From Labrenzia sp. R4_2 (lineage in GTDB: Bacteria > Pseudomonadota > Alphaproteobacteria > Rhizobiales > Stappiaceae): 64,000 nt of DNA. Both the position numbers and the translations under genes were made by a program. The stretch covers positions 1 through 64,000 of the forward strand of contig NZ_JAGHRJ010000001.1 in assembly GCF_017743865.1 (NCBI RefSeq), read 5' to 3'. The notes below the pieces were generated by a model. The model had not been told where the DNA came from. It was given only the letters and a program-made list of their open reading frames with translations, and did not search any database. Shown here piece after piece: positions 43,188-52,365 of this stretch; position 1 is the stretch's first letter; the number at the start of each line of letters is the position of its first letter.

Positions 43188-44414
43188 TCAGTTCCAGCCG
43201 CCGGCGTAGGTTTTGTAGAAGATGTGCAGGCCGATCTTGCCGCGCTTCGCCATGGACTTGGCCCACCGTGGATTGACGTAGTCGGCATGGTAATGGGTCG
43301 ACGCATCGACCATCTTCAGGAATTCCTTGCCGTCGGTGACGTCCCGGGCGATACGCTCAGCCTTCTTCCAGGCGCCTGGGCTTGCTATCCGGTCGCGGAT
43401 GCCATCACAGGCAAAGGAAAACTGGCAGCGGTTGCGCTTGTGCTTGTTCTGATAAACGACACCGCAGATGGAATCCGGATAAGACGGGTTCTTGACCCGG
43501 TTCAAGACCACCTGTGCAACTGCGATTTGACCCTCTTCGGACTCTCCGCGTGCCTCGAAGTAGATCGCTTCTGCGAGACACTTTTGCTCTTTGCGGGTGC
43601 CGACAGAAAGGGGAAGCGGCACCTGGGCCCACCAATGCGGATTGTCGGGATCTTCCGCTGGCGGCAATTCCTGCTCGTACTTCGCAGCGCCGAAAAGTGC
43701 ATCAAACGGCTCTTTGGTTTCTTTCACCGAATCTGGCGCATAGGCCGAAACGAGAGAGAAGCTGGCCGCGGCGGCGTTGCGGGCCATCATGACCTTTTGA
43801 AGGTCAATCGGAGCGCCAGGCTCGAATTCGTCGGAACTGGATTTTTCATCCAGTGGTTCGGGCTTTACGAAGGCCACCCGCGGCAGGTCTTCATGCTTCT
43901 TCTCGGTCGAAATGAGACTGGACATGGCATAGAGATTACCAGCGGCCTGATCCACCATGTGGCGGTCCGGTGCCATGGTGATCTTCCGGTTTCCCTTAGC
44001 CGACACATTCGTTTTGATGTCGTCCGGAACCGTATCGGGGCGAACGCTGCGGGCAATATCCTCCAATCCGAGGATCGGCTTGGCGTCGAAGTCCTTGTCG
44101 GCGGATGTCAGCGTCAGAAGTGGTGCGGACGTATGGTCCGGAACCGCCGGGGTCGCAAGATCCAGCATCGGTGCGATGCGAGACGTGAAGTTTGCCGGTT
44201 CCAGCGCCAGCATCCAGCGCGGTGTTTCCTGATGTTTTGCATTGATCAGGGCAAAAATGTCCTGATTGCCGACTTGGCCCTGGAGACCGAAGAACAGCAA
44301 CGGGCTTGCCAGAAGCACACGCGACATCTGTCGAAGACGCGCACCCATCTTGCGGGAACCTTGGTTTTTGCGAGTAGAAAACCGCTTTACTTCGCGGGAC
44401 TTAAGGCCAGACAT
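43188..44414 (-). CDS. SleB-type cell wall hydrolase
   Basis: The 408-residue protein has a C-terminal Hydrolase_2 domain (about 275-408): 'CLAEAIYFEARGESEEGQIAV' holds the catalytic glutamate, followed by 'VVLNRVKNPSYPDSICGVVYQ' and 'CQFSFACDG'. This fold is a lytic transglycosylase-type peptidoglycan hydrolase. A hydrophobic N-terminal segment ('RVLLASPLLFFGLQGQ') after a basic start suggests export or anchoring. The middle 200 residues are low-complexity and polar. The gene is alone, convergent with the GlxA regulator. The start is uncertain, as no good ribosome site precedes 44414; an internal ATG could be used. Confidence 0.85.
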   Translation of the reverse strand: MSGLKSREVKRFSTRKNQGSRKMGARLRQMSRVLLASPLLFFGLQGQVGNQDIFALINAKHQETPRWMLALEPANFTSRIAPMLDLATPAVPDHTSAPLLTLTSADKDFDAKPILGLEDIARSVRPDTVPDDIKTNVSAKGNRKITMAPDRHMVDQAAGNLYAMSSLISTEKKHEDLPRVAFVKPEPLDEKSSSDEFEPGAPIDLQKVMMARNAAAASFSLVSAYAPDSVKETKEPFDALFGAAKYEQELPPAEDPDNPHWWAQVPLPLSVGTRKEQKCLAEAIYFEARGESEEGQIAVAQVVLNRVKNPSYPDSICGVVYQNKHKRNRCQFSFACDGIRDRIASPGAWKKAERIARDVTDGKEFLKMVDASTHYHADYVNPRWAKSMAKRGKIGLHIFYKTYAGGWN

Positions 44415-44663
44415 ACGCAGCCAACTCCAACTCAATACACGCTGTCCGAATACGCCGGATCAATCATCGCTAACGTTGTGTAAACGTCCGCTCTGAAAGA
44501 CAAGATGTCTGCTTAACCTTGAAAGACCGTTAATAAGCTTAAAATTGGCAGAATTTCTTGAGGTATGCGGTAATAATCAGCGGCTTATGGTTAATACCGT
44601 TGAGAAAAATCAGGATGGATTGACTGCCTGTGGCCTTGTTGCAGGGCAGATGATTTCGGGGTG

Positions 44664-45647
44664 TTACCGGCCGCCAACACGCAGGCCAGGTGCCGGCCGT
44701 TCGCTCAAGAGCTGATGCTTGAATCGGAAGAGGGCAGCTGGCCGCCCACCGGTCGCCGTTGATGTCGCACCGGTCGGTTCCACCAGGTCGGCGTTTTCAA
44801 CGAGGCGCCGGAAGTTCTGTTTGTGCAGGTGCCGGCCTGAGATGGCTTCTACCGAGTTTTGGAGATCGGTGAGGGTGAAGGCCGAGGGCATGAGCTCAAA
44901 GATCACCGGCCGGTATTTGAGCTTGCCGCGCAGCCTTGATATCGCGGTCGCAAGGACACGGCGGTGGTCAAACTCCATGGAAATGCCAAACGGTGGGATC
45001 TCATCCCGCTTCAGGGCCGCCGGACGCCCATCCCTTTTGGCCTCGGCGACAAGGCCCGCCTCGTATAGGAGCTCAAAACGCTCCAAAGCCCGCTCTTCGT
45101 CCCAGTCGGTTCCACCGGTTCCAAAGGCAAGGCGGACCCGTTCGCTCCGGGCTAGGGCGCGCGGAGGCTCACCTTCTTCCGGTGGCTCCTCGGCCCAACT
45201 CTCCAGAGCTGGCAGCATATCGGTATCCAGCAAACCCGGGCGTCCGGCCCGCCAATCTTCCCATGGGAAGTAGTCGTACCAGGACCGCCATGCTGAATGA
45301 TGGCGGGACAGCGTCTCTTCTGAATCCGGTGTTTGGCGTGTCAGGGCGAGATATCCGACAGACACCACATGCGGGCCCTCATCTCCCGACACCCTGTGCC
45401 GTCCCCGGTCTCCAAACGTGTAGAGCTGCTCGATGTAGCCCAGCCGCAGCGCGGTCTGGTTTTCCACCCAGGCCCGCAGCCCGATCTCAAAGGTCCGGTG
45501 ATGGAGAGGGTCGAAAGGGCCGAAGGGCAGGCTGTCGGCCATATCCGTTTCCGGCTCTTCCACATGCACGATTTGCGGCATGCCACCCGCGACCGACACG
45601 ATGACCGCATTCAGACCAATTTCAATGCTGGCGTGCCGGTGCGGCAT
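44664..45647 (-). CDS. nadQ: NadQ-type Nudix-like repressor of NAD synthesis
   Basis: The 327-residue protein has an N-terminal Nudix-like domain lacking a clear Nudix box and a C-terminal winged helix ('SAFTLTDLQNSVEAISGRHL', then 'NFRRLVENADLVEPTGA' and 'RPAALFRF'). This is the architecture of COG4111/NadQ, related to NrtR. NadQ regulates nadABC in Hyphomicrobiales, probably sensing a NAD metabolite. nadABC and a candidate operator lie at 36910-40643. The ATG has GAGGAG five bases upstream, and the phosphatase gene ends only 12 bp before it, so both may be co-transcribed. Name is by recognition, not by search. Confidence 0.75.
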   Translation of the reverse strand: MPHRHASIEIGLNAVIVSVAGGMPQIVHVEEPETDMADSLPFGPFDPLHHRTFEIGLRAWVENQTALRLGYIEQLYTFGDRGRHRVSGDEGPHVVSVGYLALTRQTPDSEETLSRHHSAWRSWYDYFPWEDWRAGRPGLLDTDMLPALESWAEEPPEEGEPPRALARSERVRLAFGTGGTDWDEERALERFELLYEAGLVAEAKRDGRPAALKRDEIPPFGISMEFDHRRVLATAISRLRGKLKYRPVIFELMPSAFTLTDLQNSVEAISGRHLHKQNFRRLVENADLVEPTGATSTATGGRPAALFRFKHQLLSERPAPGLRVGGR

Positions 45648-45659
45648 GAAGGCTCCTCG

Positions 45660-46169
45660 TTAATCGAATATGGGCATCTCGAAGGGGGTACCCTCAAACG
45701 CGTTGGCTCCGCGCCCGATACCCCGGATGGCGTCAATCATCCGGCCATCACGATTGAGGATTTTGTCTGCCATCGCAACAATTCGCGGGTTGGGCGTTGC
45801 GGAAGGGGAATGGCGGCGCAGCGTTGCAGCCACGGTGTATTCGTCCGCCTCCGTATTGAGCGCGCAAGCCGTCACATAAGCGCCCGCGGTGGAGCGGCTG
45901 ATCCCGGCCCAGCAATGAATGACCATAGGCGATGTCCGGTCCCATGCCCGGACAAATGCCAGAAGCTGCTCAACATGGCTTTCACCGGGCGGTGTCAGCC
46001 CCTTGACCGGCGCCGGGATATCATTGAACGACAGGTTCAGATGACGCTCTGCAGAAATGCTGGGCGGTGTTGGAACCGGCATCTCGGCATTGATCAGGGT
46101 AACGAGTGACTTGGCGCCGGTTTTTTCAACCGTTTCGCTCAGCCGGGACAGGGAGCACACGTGCAGCAT
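45660..46169 (-). CDS. Protein tyrosine phosphatase-like protein
   Basis: The 169-residue protein has the cysteine phosphatase loop 'HCWAGISRS' (H85, C86, R92; the C-x5-R signature), with a general-acid candidate aspartate in 'FNDIPAPVKG'. The family includes dual-specificity and tyrosine phosphatases with small substrates. Length fits a minimal catalytic domain. It lies upstream of nadQ on the same strand, 12 bp apart, and downstream of the HD hydrolase gene. It may affect signalling or nucleotide metabolism; the substrate is unknown. Confidence 0.83.
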   Translation of the reverse strand: MLHVCSLSRLSETVEKTGAKSLVTLINAEMPVPTPPSISAERHLNLSFNDIPAPVKGLTPPGESHVEQLLAFVRAWDRTSPMVIHCWAGISRSTAGAYVTACALNTEADEYTVAATLRRHSPSATPNPRIVAMADKILNRDGRMIDAIRGIGRGANAFEGTPFEMPIFD

Positions 46170-46238
46170 TCAGGTTCCAGAACGAAAATTCAGTGCCGTA
46201 GGGGCGTAAGGTGAAGGTAGGGCTATTCGCCGGTCAGG

Positions 46239-46901
46239 TCACCTGCTTGCGCGTCCGGTTTTCGGTTTTTTCCCAGCTTCCCGCAGGGCTTCGATCAGCT
46301 CAAACCGCTCCATAAACAAGGTTTCTGCTTTCGCGACGGGCAAAGGTTTCAAACCATACCGCAACCTGCCATCCTCATCGGCGGGATAGCCGCGAGGACG
46401 GCCGAAGATTTTGGCGGCTTCCTTGTCATCGAAGCCAGCAAGTTCCACGGCTTCAAAATAGGCGCAAATGATGTCCGCCCGTTTGCAAAGTTTCTTGATC
46501 GTCTGCGGCATGTCCGCAGGCAGGCCGAAACGCAAATGAATGGCACCTTGCAGACGGTGTTCAACCGCCTTGTAGGCTTCACCAATCACCGTTTTAAACG
46601 GGGAAATCATGTCGCCGATCACATATTCCGGGGCATCGTGGAGGAGGATTGCAAGCCGCCAGTCCGGCGAGATATCTGGCTTCAAGCTGAGAGCGATGTC
46701 TTCCACGATCAGCGAATGTTCTGCAACGGAGAACGCATGATCGCCGTAGGTCTGACCGTTCCATCGGGCGACACGGGCAAGGCCGTGGGCAATGTCGGAA
46801 ATCTCAACGTCGAGCGGCGAGGGGTCCAGAAGGTTCAGCCGGCGACCGGACAACATTCGTTGCCAGGCGCGGGGCGGCTCATCAGAACGGGAAGCAGACA
46901 T
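46239..46901 (-). CDS. HD-domain phosphohydrolase, YfbR-like
   Basis: The 220-residue protein has the HD metal motif: 'HAFSVAEHSL', 'AILLHDAPEYVIGDM' and 'CKRADIICAYFEAVELA' supply the histidine and aspartate ligands. This arrangement is found in 5'-nucleotidase YfbR and related predicted nucleotide hydrolases. The start at 46901 lies 25 bp after the ygfZ stop, so the genes probably share a transcript; upstream in-frame residues are a shadow of ygfZ. The C-terminus is basic ('GKKPKTGRASR'). Substrate is not determined. Confidence 0.82.
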   Translation of the reverse strand: MSASRSDEPPRAWQRMLSGRRLNLLDPSPLDVEISDIAHGLARVARWNGQTYGDHAFSVAEHSLIVEDIALSLKPDISPDWRLAILLHDAPEYVIGDMISPFKTVIGEAYKAVEHRLQGAIHLRFGLPADMPQTIKKLCKRADIICAYFEAVELAGFDDKEAAKIFGRPRGYPADEDGRLRYGLKPLPVAKAETLFMERFELIEALREAGKKPKTGRASR

Positions 46902-46926
46902 TGGACCCCTGTCGGTGGGTGGAACG

Positions 46927-47817
46927 TTACTCCGCTGCCTTGGCATCCGGCCAGCCGAACTCTGCCCAGTCGGGCAGCTTGACGGTGATGGCCACATCTC
47001 CGCAGGTCAGCGGGACGTCGTTTTCAATGGCTTGGTGCACCTTGTCAAGGCGCAGCAGGGCAACGCCAAAGGCGTGGCCGTCGATCATTGTGGACGAGCC
47101 GAGTTCGCCGACGCTTTTGTCGTTGGCGATGACAGCTGTGCCCTTGTCCGGAAGCGCGTCAGCTGCCTCGATTTGGATAAACCGTTTGCGGGCGGTGCCT
47201 CGGTGGTGGACACGCGAAACCACTTCCTGTCCGACATAGCAGCCCTTTTTGAAGGAAACGCCGCCGAGCTGATCCATATCCGCATCATGTGGAAAAATAT
47301 CGGAGTATGCGAAATCCTTCAGACCCTCCGGAACTCCAAGGGCGACACGATGGGCGTCATAGGCTTCAAGATCCTTGACCGTGGCCCCAGACTTTTCCGC
47401 AAAATCGGCAGGGCCGACGACCCGTTGACCGAGCGCTCCAAGACGCGGATCTGTCACAACAAGTTCGGCGCCGTTTGTGTCTGACAGGTCTCCCCCCCAA
47501 ACGGCAAACACGCAGGCATCTTCACCGGCAGCTTCCAGGTCCACCTTTGCCCGCAAGCGGTAGAATGTCAGGCGCTTTAAAAGATCCGCGGATGTTTCAT
47601 TGGGCGCATCAATCAGGTAGCCGCCGTTCTGTTTATAGATGAGGAAATCGAAGAGGATCTTACCCTGGGGCGTCAGCAGCGCGGAAAGAGTTGCGCCCGG
47701 GTCCGCCAGCTCATCGATGTCGGCCGTCACGAGGTTTTGCAGAAAGCGCTCGGCATCCGGGCCAGAGGCGCGGATCAGGGCACGATCATGAAGCGGTGCG
47801 ATGTTGGGGGATGACAC
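46927..47817 (-). CDS. ygfZ: YgfZ/GcvT-domain folate-binding protein
   Basis: The 296-residue protein belongs to the YgfZ family, which supports iron-sulfur cluster assembly and tRNA modification using folate. The conserved 'KGCYVGQEVVSR' is near residue 190, and 'RASGPDAERFLQNLVTADI' opens the fold. The GTG start at 47817 has AAGGAG about eight bases upstream and gives the expected family length; an upstream ATG at 47997 would add 60 unconserved residues. It precedes the HD hydrolase gene on the same strand. Confidence 0.9.
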   Translation of the reverse strand: MSSPNIAPLHDRALIRASGPDAERFLQNLVTADIDELADPGATLSALLTPQGKILFDFLIYKQNGGYLIDAPNETSADLLKRLTFYRLRAKVDLEAAGEDACVFAVWGGDLSDTNGAELVVTDPRLGALGQRVVGPADFAEKSGATVKDLEAYDAHRVALGVPEGLKDFAYSDIFPHDADMDQLGGVSFKKGCYVGQEVVSRVHHRGTARKRFIQIEAADALPDKGTAVIANDKSVGELGSSTMIDGHAFGVALLRLDKVHQAIENDVPLTCGDVAITVKLPDWAEFGWPDAKAAE

Positions 47818-48182
47818 GGAAAAACGCTCCTTGAAGTTCTGCCAGACGCGGCCTTGGACGGCAGATAAGCCCTTTCGTGTACACAGACAAGGTATCGGCC
47901 CGAGATCGCGCCCGGACACTGCGGCTGAACCCTTCAGCAAAACCTTGGCAATTGGGGCGCGGCGCCAGCCAGAAAGAATGTGTCCTGAAAAACACACCCG
48001 GAAACTCTTCGAATTTGTGATGTGAATAACAGTCTGCCCCCCGCTAGTGTGCGAGGAAAGGTGCGCTTAGAGGGACTGGACGCTTGGAAACCATTTGGTA
48101 ACCTTATGTCCTAACCCAAAATACACGGCTCACTTGTAAGGTTTTCTAAGGGCTTATGGGTATTGCGTTGGGGAGCTCGGGA

Positions 48183-49424
48183 ATGTTTGTGACAAAGTAC
48201 GGTGAAAGACCTTCGAAATCGCGCGCCGTTGGGCGCAGGTTTTCGCAGCTCGCTTGTGCGGCTTTTCTGACCCTGGCAGCGGGCTCAACCAGCCTTGCCA
48301 GCGAAGCGGTTCAGGGCACGCCTGAAGAGGTCCAAAAACAGGACCCGTTGCATTTTCTTGTGTCTCTCGATGAGCAACGTATTGATGTTTATCGTGGGTC
48401 TGAACTGATTGAGACATCGCCGATTTCGTCCGGAAAACGTGGCAACAGCACCCCAACGGGCGTGTTTTCCATTCTGGAAAAACGGCGCAAGCACTTCTCC
48501 AATCTTTATGACAACGCCCCGATGCCGTTCATGCAGCGCCTGACGTGGTCTGGGATTGCGCTTCATCAGGGCAAGCTCCCCGGGTATCCGGCGTCTCACG
48601 GCTGCATCCGTCTGCCGCGCAGTTTTGCCAAGTCAATCTTCGGCATGACAGCGCGTGGCAACCATGTCGTCGTTACGCGTGCCGCTGCAACACCAATGCC
48701 TGTCACGCACAGCGCTCTGCCGCAGCCGTTATCGCCCTCCACCAAGGTGGCGAGCTTGTCTGCACAGAACATTGCCATGGATCCGGCGCTGCGCGGCGCG
48801 ATCCAGCCAGCTGTTCTGCAGACGCCCTTAGCAGCTGCAGAACCGGAAAACCCCCATTTCGATCAACCGCTTCGGATGATCATCACGCCGCAAAAGCCGC
48901 CGAGCAAAAACAAAGTACTGCAGCGGCTTTTGAACGAGCTTGGATACAATGCCGGGCCGGTCGATGGCGTGGTCGGGCGCAAGACCCGGGCAGCGATCGA
49001 GCTTTATCAAGAAGGCGCGGACCTGCCGATCACCGGAAACATCACCGACAGTCTGGTGGCGCGGATTTACCGTGAGGCCGGGTATGAAAAGCCCCACAAT
49101 GCAAAGCTCCGGGTCCGCCGCAAGTTCCGCGATGTTTACAGCGCGCCTGTCACAATCAAGGCTGCCGGCGATGACATCGGCACCCATGTCTTCACCGCAC
49201 TTGATTTCAAACAGGGCGACCCGTCTGTCGAGTGGATTGCCGTCTCCGCAGAAGGCGAGCGCGGCGGCGCATCATACGAAATCCTGGATCGACTGGAGAT
49301 CCCGCAAAAGGTCGCCGAAGACCTTTCGAAAATGCTGACGCCGGGAACATCATTGACCGTGACGGATCGCAGCTATCAGCGCAACACGGGTCTTGGAACA
49401 GACTTCGTTGTGATCACGCGTTGA
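48183..49424 (+). CDS. L,D-transpeptidase with peptidoglycan-binding domain
   Basis: The 413-residue exported enzyme crosslinks peptidoglycan or attaches proteins to it. A signal-like region ('RFSQLACAAFLTLAAGSTSLA') is followed by the YkuD catalytic domain (about 55-165) with 'SHGCIRLPRSF' holding the nucleophilic cysteine and 'GIALHQGKLPG' its histidine. A peptidoglycan-binding fold occupies about 240-305 ('LQRLLNELGYNAGPVDGVVG'). The start at 48183 has GGGAG about eight bases upstream; 48156 is an in-frame alternative. The gene is alone, with a hairpin soon after its stop. Confidence 0.9.
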   Translation: MFVTKYGERPSKSRAVGRRFSQLACAAFLTLAAGSTSLASEAVQGTPEEVQKQDPLHFLVSLDEQRIDVYRGSELIETSPISSGKRGNSTPTGVFSILEKRRKHFSNLYDNAPMPFMQRLTWSGIALHQGKLPGYPASHGCIRLPRSFAKSIFGMTARGNHVVVTRAAATPMPVTHSALPQPLSPSTKVASLSAQNIAMDPALRGAIQPAVLQTPLAAAEPENPHFDQPLRMIITPQKPPSKNKVLQRLLNELGYNAGPVDGVVGRKTRAAIELYQEGADLPITGNITDSLVARIYREAGYEKPHNAKLRVRRKFRDVYSAPVTIKAAGDDIGTHVFTALDFKQGDPSVEWIAVSAEGERGGASYEILDRLEIPQKVAEDLSKMLTPGTSLTVTDRSYQRNTGLGTDFVVITR

Positions 49425-49440
49425 CTGATCGACCAGGCGT

Positions 49441-49464
49441 CTTGTGCCGGAAATCCGGCGCAAG
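49441..49464 (+). terminator. Hairpin after the L,D-transpeptidase gene
   Basis: CTTGTGCCGG pairs with CCGGCGCAAG through a 10-bp stem with one G-U pair and an AAAT loop. The following ACTATTA is only weakly T-rich, so the terminator is probable but not strong. Confidence 0.55.
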
Positions 49465-49499
49465 ACTATTATCCGGATAACCTCACAATTCTGGCGTGA

Positions 49500-49528
49500 A
49501 CGTCACCAAACTGTCGTCACTCTCCCGT
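49500..49528 (+). promoter_or_regulatory. PhoB-box-like repeats upstream of btaA
   Basis: Three 7-bp units at an 11-bp period, ACGTCAC (49500), CTGTCGT (49511) and CTCCCGT (49522), resemble the CTGTCAT direct repeats of Pho boxes. The second unit matches 6 of 7 positions; the others match 4 of 7. They lie 41-69 bp before the btaA start. The match is moderate. Confidence 0.4.
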
Positions 49529-49568
49529 ATCGCAGGGGAACTTTCGAACAGCGATCCGGGAGAGCGAG

Positions 49569-50831
49569 ATGCCTCAGAGCACGTTAACTGCATCCAAGAA
49601 ACGTCTGAAAAACGCGGTGCACCGCTCGGATGCCGCGTCCCGCGATGGCATGCTGGAACGGCTCTTTACCTTCGCATTCAAGGGCCTGGTCTATCCGCAA
49701 ATCTGGGAAGACCCGGATGTCGACATGCGGGCTCTCCGTCTGACCCCGGAAAGCCGGATGGTGACGATTGCGTCTGGTGGCTGCAACGTGATGTCTTACC
49801 TGACAGCCAATCCCGCAGAGATCACCGCTGTTGATTTGAACCGGGCACACGTGGCCCTAGGCCGTTTGAAACTCGCTGCGGCAAAGCACTTCCCGAACTA
49901 CGAGACATTTTACCGGTTCTTCGGTGAGGCGGACGAGAAGGCCAACGTCGCAGCGTATGAGCGCTTCCTCAAAGCCAACCTTGATCCGGAAACCATTCAC
50001 TACTGGGAAGGCCGGGACCTGGCCAACTGGGGCCGCAAGCGCATAACGCTGTTCTCGCGTGACCTCTACCATCACGGCCTTCTCGGCTACTGCATTGGTG
50101 CCGGGCATCTGGTCGCCCGTCTTTACGGTATCGACCCCAAGCACATGGTCCGGGCCAAGTCTCTTGAAGAGCAGCGCAGCTTCTTCGACACGGCTCTGGC
50201 GCCACTGTTTGACAAGCGCCTGGTTCGCTGGGCGACGTCGAAGAAGATGTCTCTTTATGGTTTGGGCATTCCACCGGCGCAGTATGATGCGCTGGTATCC
50301 GGCAATGCGGACAGTAACATGTCTGCGGTTCTCAAAGAGCGGCTGGAGAAACTTGCTTGCGATTTCTCCATGTCAGACAACTACTTCGCGTGGCAGGCCT
50401 TTGGCCGGGGATATGCGCCGCAAGATGGTGGAACGACGGGTAAATCCGGACCTCTTCCGCCGTATCTCAAACGCGACCATTTTGAAGATATCCGTGACCG
50501 CGCCGGCCGCGTCCGGGTCCTGAACCGGAACTTCACGGAGCATCTGCAGAGCGTTGGCGAGGATGTCCTGGACGCATACGTGCTGCTGGATGCGCAGGAC
50601 TGGATGACGGATCACCAGCTCAATGCACTTTGGAGCGAGATCACGCGGACGGCGCGTCCAGGCGCAAGGGTGATCTTCCGGACGGCTGCCGAACCGAGCC
50701 TTTTGCCAGGCCGTGTTGCCGACGAGATTTTGGACCGCTGGACCTATGAAGCTGAGGAGAGCCTTGAGCTCGGCCGCCAGGATCGATCCTCGATCTATGG
50801 CGGGTTCCACCTCTACGTCTTCAAGGGATAG
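49569..50831 (+). CDS. btaA: SAM:diacylglycerol 3-amino-3-carboxypropyl transferase
   Basis: The 420-residue protein belongs to DUF3419/BtaA, which adds the homoserine head to diacylglycerol in betaine lipid (DGTS) synthesis. It shows 'YPQIWEDPDVDMRALRL', 'MVTIASGGCNVMSYLTANPAEITAVDLNRAH' as the SAM-binding region, and a late 'ARVIFRTAAEPSLLPGRV'. DGTS replaces phospholipids under phosphate limitation in Rhodobacter and rhizobia. GGGAGAG precedes the ATG. btaB follows at 18 bp. Together with the Pho-box-like repeats this suggests phosphate control. Confidence 0.93.
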   Translation: MPQSTLTASKKRLKNAVHRSDAASRDGMLERLFTFAFKGLVYPQIWEDPDVDMRALRLTPESRMVTIASGGCNVMSYLTANPAEITAVDLNRAHVALGRLKLAAAKHFPNYETFYRFFGEADEKANVAAYERFLKANLDPETIHYWEGRDLANWGRKRITLFSRDLYHHGLLGYCIGAGHLVARLYGIDPKHMVRAKSLEEQRSFFDTALAPLFDKRLVRWATSKKMSLYGLGIPPAQYDALVSGNADSNMSAVLKERLEKLACDFSMSDNYFAWQAFGRGYAPQDGGTTGKSGPLPPYLKRDHFEDIRDRAGRVRVLNRNFTEHLQSVGEDVLDAYVLLDAQDWMTDHQLNALWSEITRTARPGARVIFRTAAEPSLLPGRVADEILDRWTYEAEESLELGRQDRSSIYGGFHLYVFKG

Positions 50832-50849
50832 GCGAGCGCCGCAAACGTC

Positions 50850-51503
50850 ATGAGCCACACAGCTGACACCGCAGGCCTGATGGATGCGGTCTACCGCAAC
50901 CAGCGCCACATCTATGATCTGACCCGCAAATACTATTTGCTCGGCCGGGACCGGCTTATTCGTGATTTGGCACCGTCGGAGGGCAGTCATGTTCTTGAGC
51001 TTGGCTGCGGCACAGGGCGCAATCTGATCGCGGCGGCCAAGCGTTATCCTCACGTGCGGTTTTATGGCCTCGACATTTCTGAACAGATGCTGGAGACGGC
51101 CCGCGCGAATATCGAAAAAGCAGGCCTCACAGACCGGATCATTCTTGTTCGCGGAGATGCTTCAGACCCGGCGGCGGTGACGCCTTTGGGTGTCTCCCAG
51201 TTCGAGCGGGTGTTCTTCTCTTACACCCTGTCCATGATGCCGATTTGGCGTGAGGCGCTGGCGGCTGGATTGGCGCATCTGGCTCCACAAGGGCGTATTC
51301 ACATCGTCGACTTCGGCCAGCAGGAGGAGCTGCCGGTGTGGTTCAAAACGCTTTTAATGAAATGGCTAGCCTCTTTCCATGTTACACCGCGCGCGGATCT
51401 GCAGGTGGAACTGCAGAATTTGGCGCAGGACAACGGCGCCACATGTTCCTACAAGCAGATCTATCGCGGCTATGCCGTTATGGCAGACCTCCGCAAACCG
51501 TGA
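50850..51503 (+). CDS. btaB: Diacylglyceryl-homoserine N-methyltransferase
   Basis: The 217-residue class I methyltransferase follows btaA closely and completes betaine lipid synthesis by three N-methylations. The SAM site is 'VLELGCGTGRNLIAAA', followed by 'YGLDISEQMLETAR' and 'VFFSYTLSMMPIWREAL'. 'DLTRKYYLLGRDRLIRDL' near the N-terminus is usual in BtaB-type proteins. The assignment depends mainly on its partnership with btaA. It ends 10 bp before the convergent hypothetical gene at 51514. Confidence 0.9.
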   Translation: MSHTADTAGLMDAVYRNQRHIYDLTRKYYLLGRDRLIRDLAPSEGSHVLELGCGTGRNLIAAAKRYPHVRFYGLDISEQMLETARANIEKAGLTDRIILVRGDASDPAAVTPLGVSQFERVFFSYTLSMMPIWREALAAGLAHLAPQGRIHIVDFGQQEELPVWFKTLLMKWLASFHVTPRADLQVELQNLAQDNGATCSYKQIYRGYAVMADLRKP

Positions 51504-51513
51504 TCTTTCCGGA

Positions 51514-52194
51514 TCAATCGCCGGCGACAAAGTAATGCAGGGTGCCATCCGGGCCAATGCCGACCCGGTAGAAATTCCAGGCGCCGTATTGCTCCATTTC
51601 TGCAAAGTCCCCGGAGGTCACGATCCGGAACAGCTCAACCTTTTCCTCCGGCGTCAGATCCTGGATCGGATAGCGGGAGAAATACGGCCAGACATACATT
51701 TCCTGCGGGGTGCCGGCGTCCACATGTACGAAACCGGCGTCCAGTATGTCTGCAAGAATTGCCAGGATCTCGTAACCTTCGCCGTCGCCGGAGCTTTCTT
51801 TCAGGAAATCGATCGGATCTTCAATTTCTCCGAACGACAAGGTCGGCATGACCTCGTTGCTTTCCAGAATGATGCGCATCCGGTTGATATCGCCGGACAG
51901 AGCGGCCTCCATCATCTGGGAATGCATGCGGGCGACGGGTTTGGGCAGATAGGACTTGTTATACAGGATTTGCGGGCGATCCTGGAGGATGTCCGGGACG
52001 TCAGCAATCACCTCATCAGCACTTTCCAAGGTGCCGGGCAGATCTCCGAGTGGGATCGTTTCTGGGGAGGCCGCAGGACTGTCTTCACCTTGGGCGGGCG
52101 ACACTTCAATCGTCTCGACAGTGACTGTTTTGGCTGGAGCGTTCCCAACACACAAGAGAAAGGCAATGCATGCCCCGAGGGTGTGCAATTTCAT
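51514..52194 (-). CDS. Exported hypothetical protein
   Basis: The 226-residue protein has a signal peptide ('LHTLGACIAFLLCVGNAPA') and a soluble, acidic mature part with many Glu and Asp residues. I do not recognise its family; the C-terminal section 'EMYVWPYFSRYPIQDLTPEEKVELF' with 'YRVGIGPDGTLHYF' looks like a conserved domain. AAGGAGA is seven bases before the ATG. It is convergent with btaB and divergent from the LysE gene. It may be a periplasmic protein of cell-envelope function, but this is only a guess from export. Confidence 0.65.
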   Translation of the reverse strand: MKLHTLGACIAFLLCVGNAPAKTVTVETIEVSPAQGEDSPAASPETIPLGDLPGTLESADEVIADVPDILQDRPQILYNKSYLPKPVARMHSQMMEAALSGDINRMRIILESNEVMPTLSFGEIEDPIDFLKESSGDGEGYEILAILADILDAGFVHVDAGTPQEMYVWPYFSRYPIQDLTPEEKVELFRIVTSGDFAEMEQYGAWNFYRVGIGPDGTLHYFVAGD

Positions 52195-52365
52195 CGGTCT
52201 TTCTCCTTTTGAATCGCTTTGCCGTCAGCCGTTCTTCTTTAATCAGTTCATGGCAATGTGAAAACAATAAGAAACGGCGTTGATATGCTTGTGGTGCATG
52301 GGCTGCAGCGCTATCGAAGGTATTCCCTCCCGCTCGGGCGACGACAACACACCTAAGGCTGGCCT

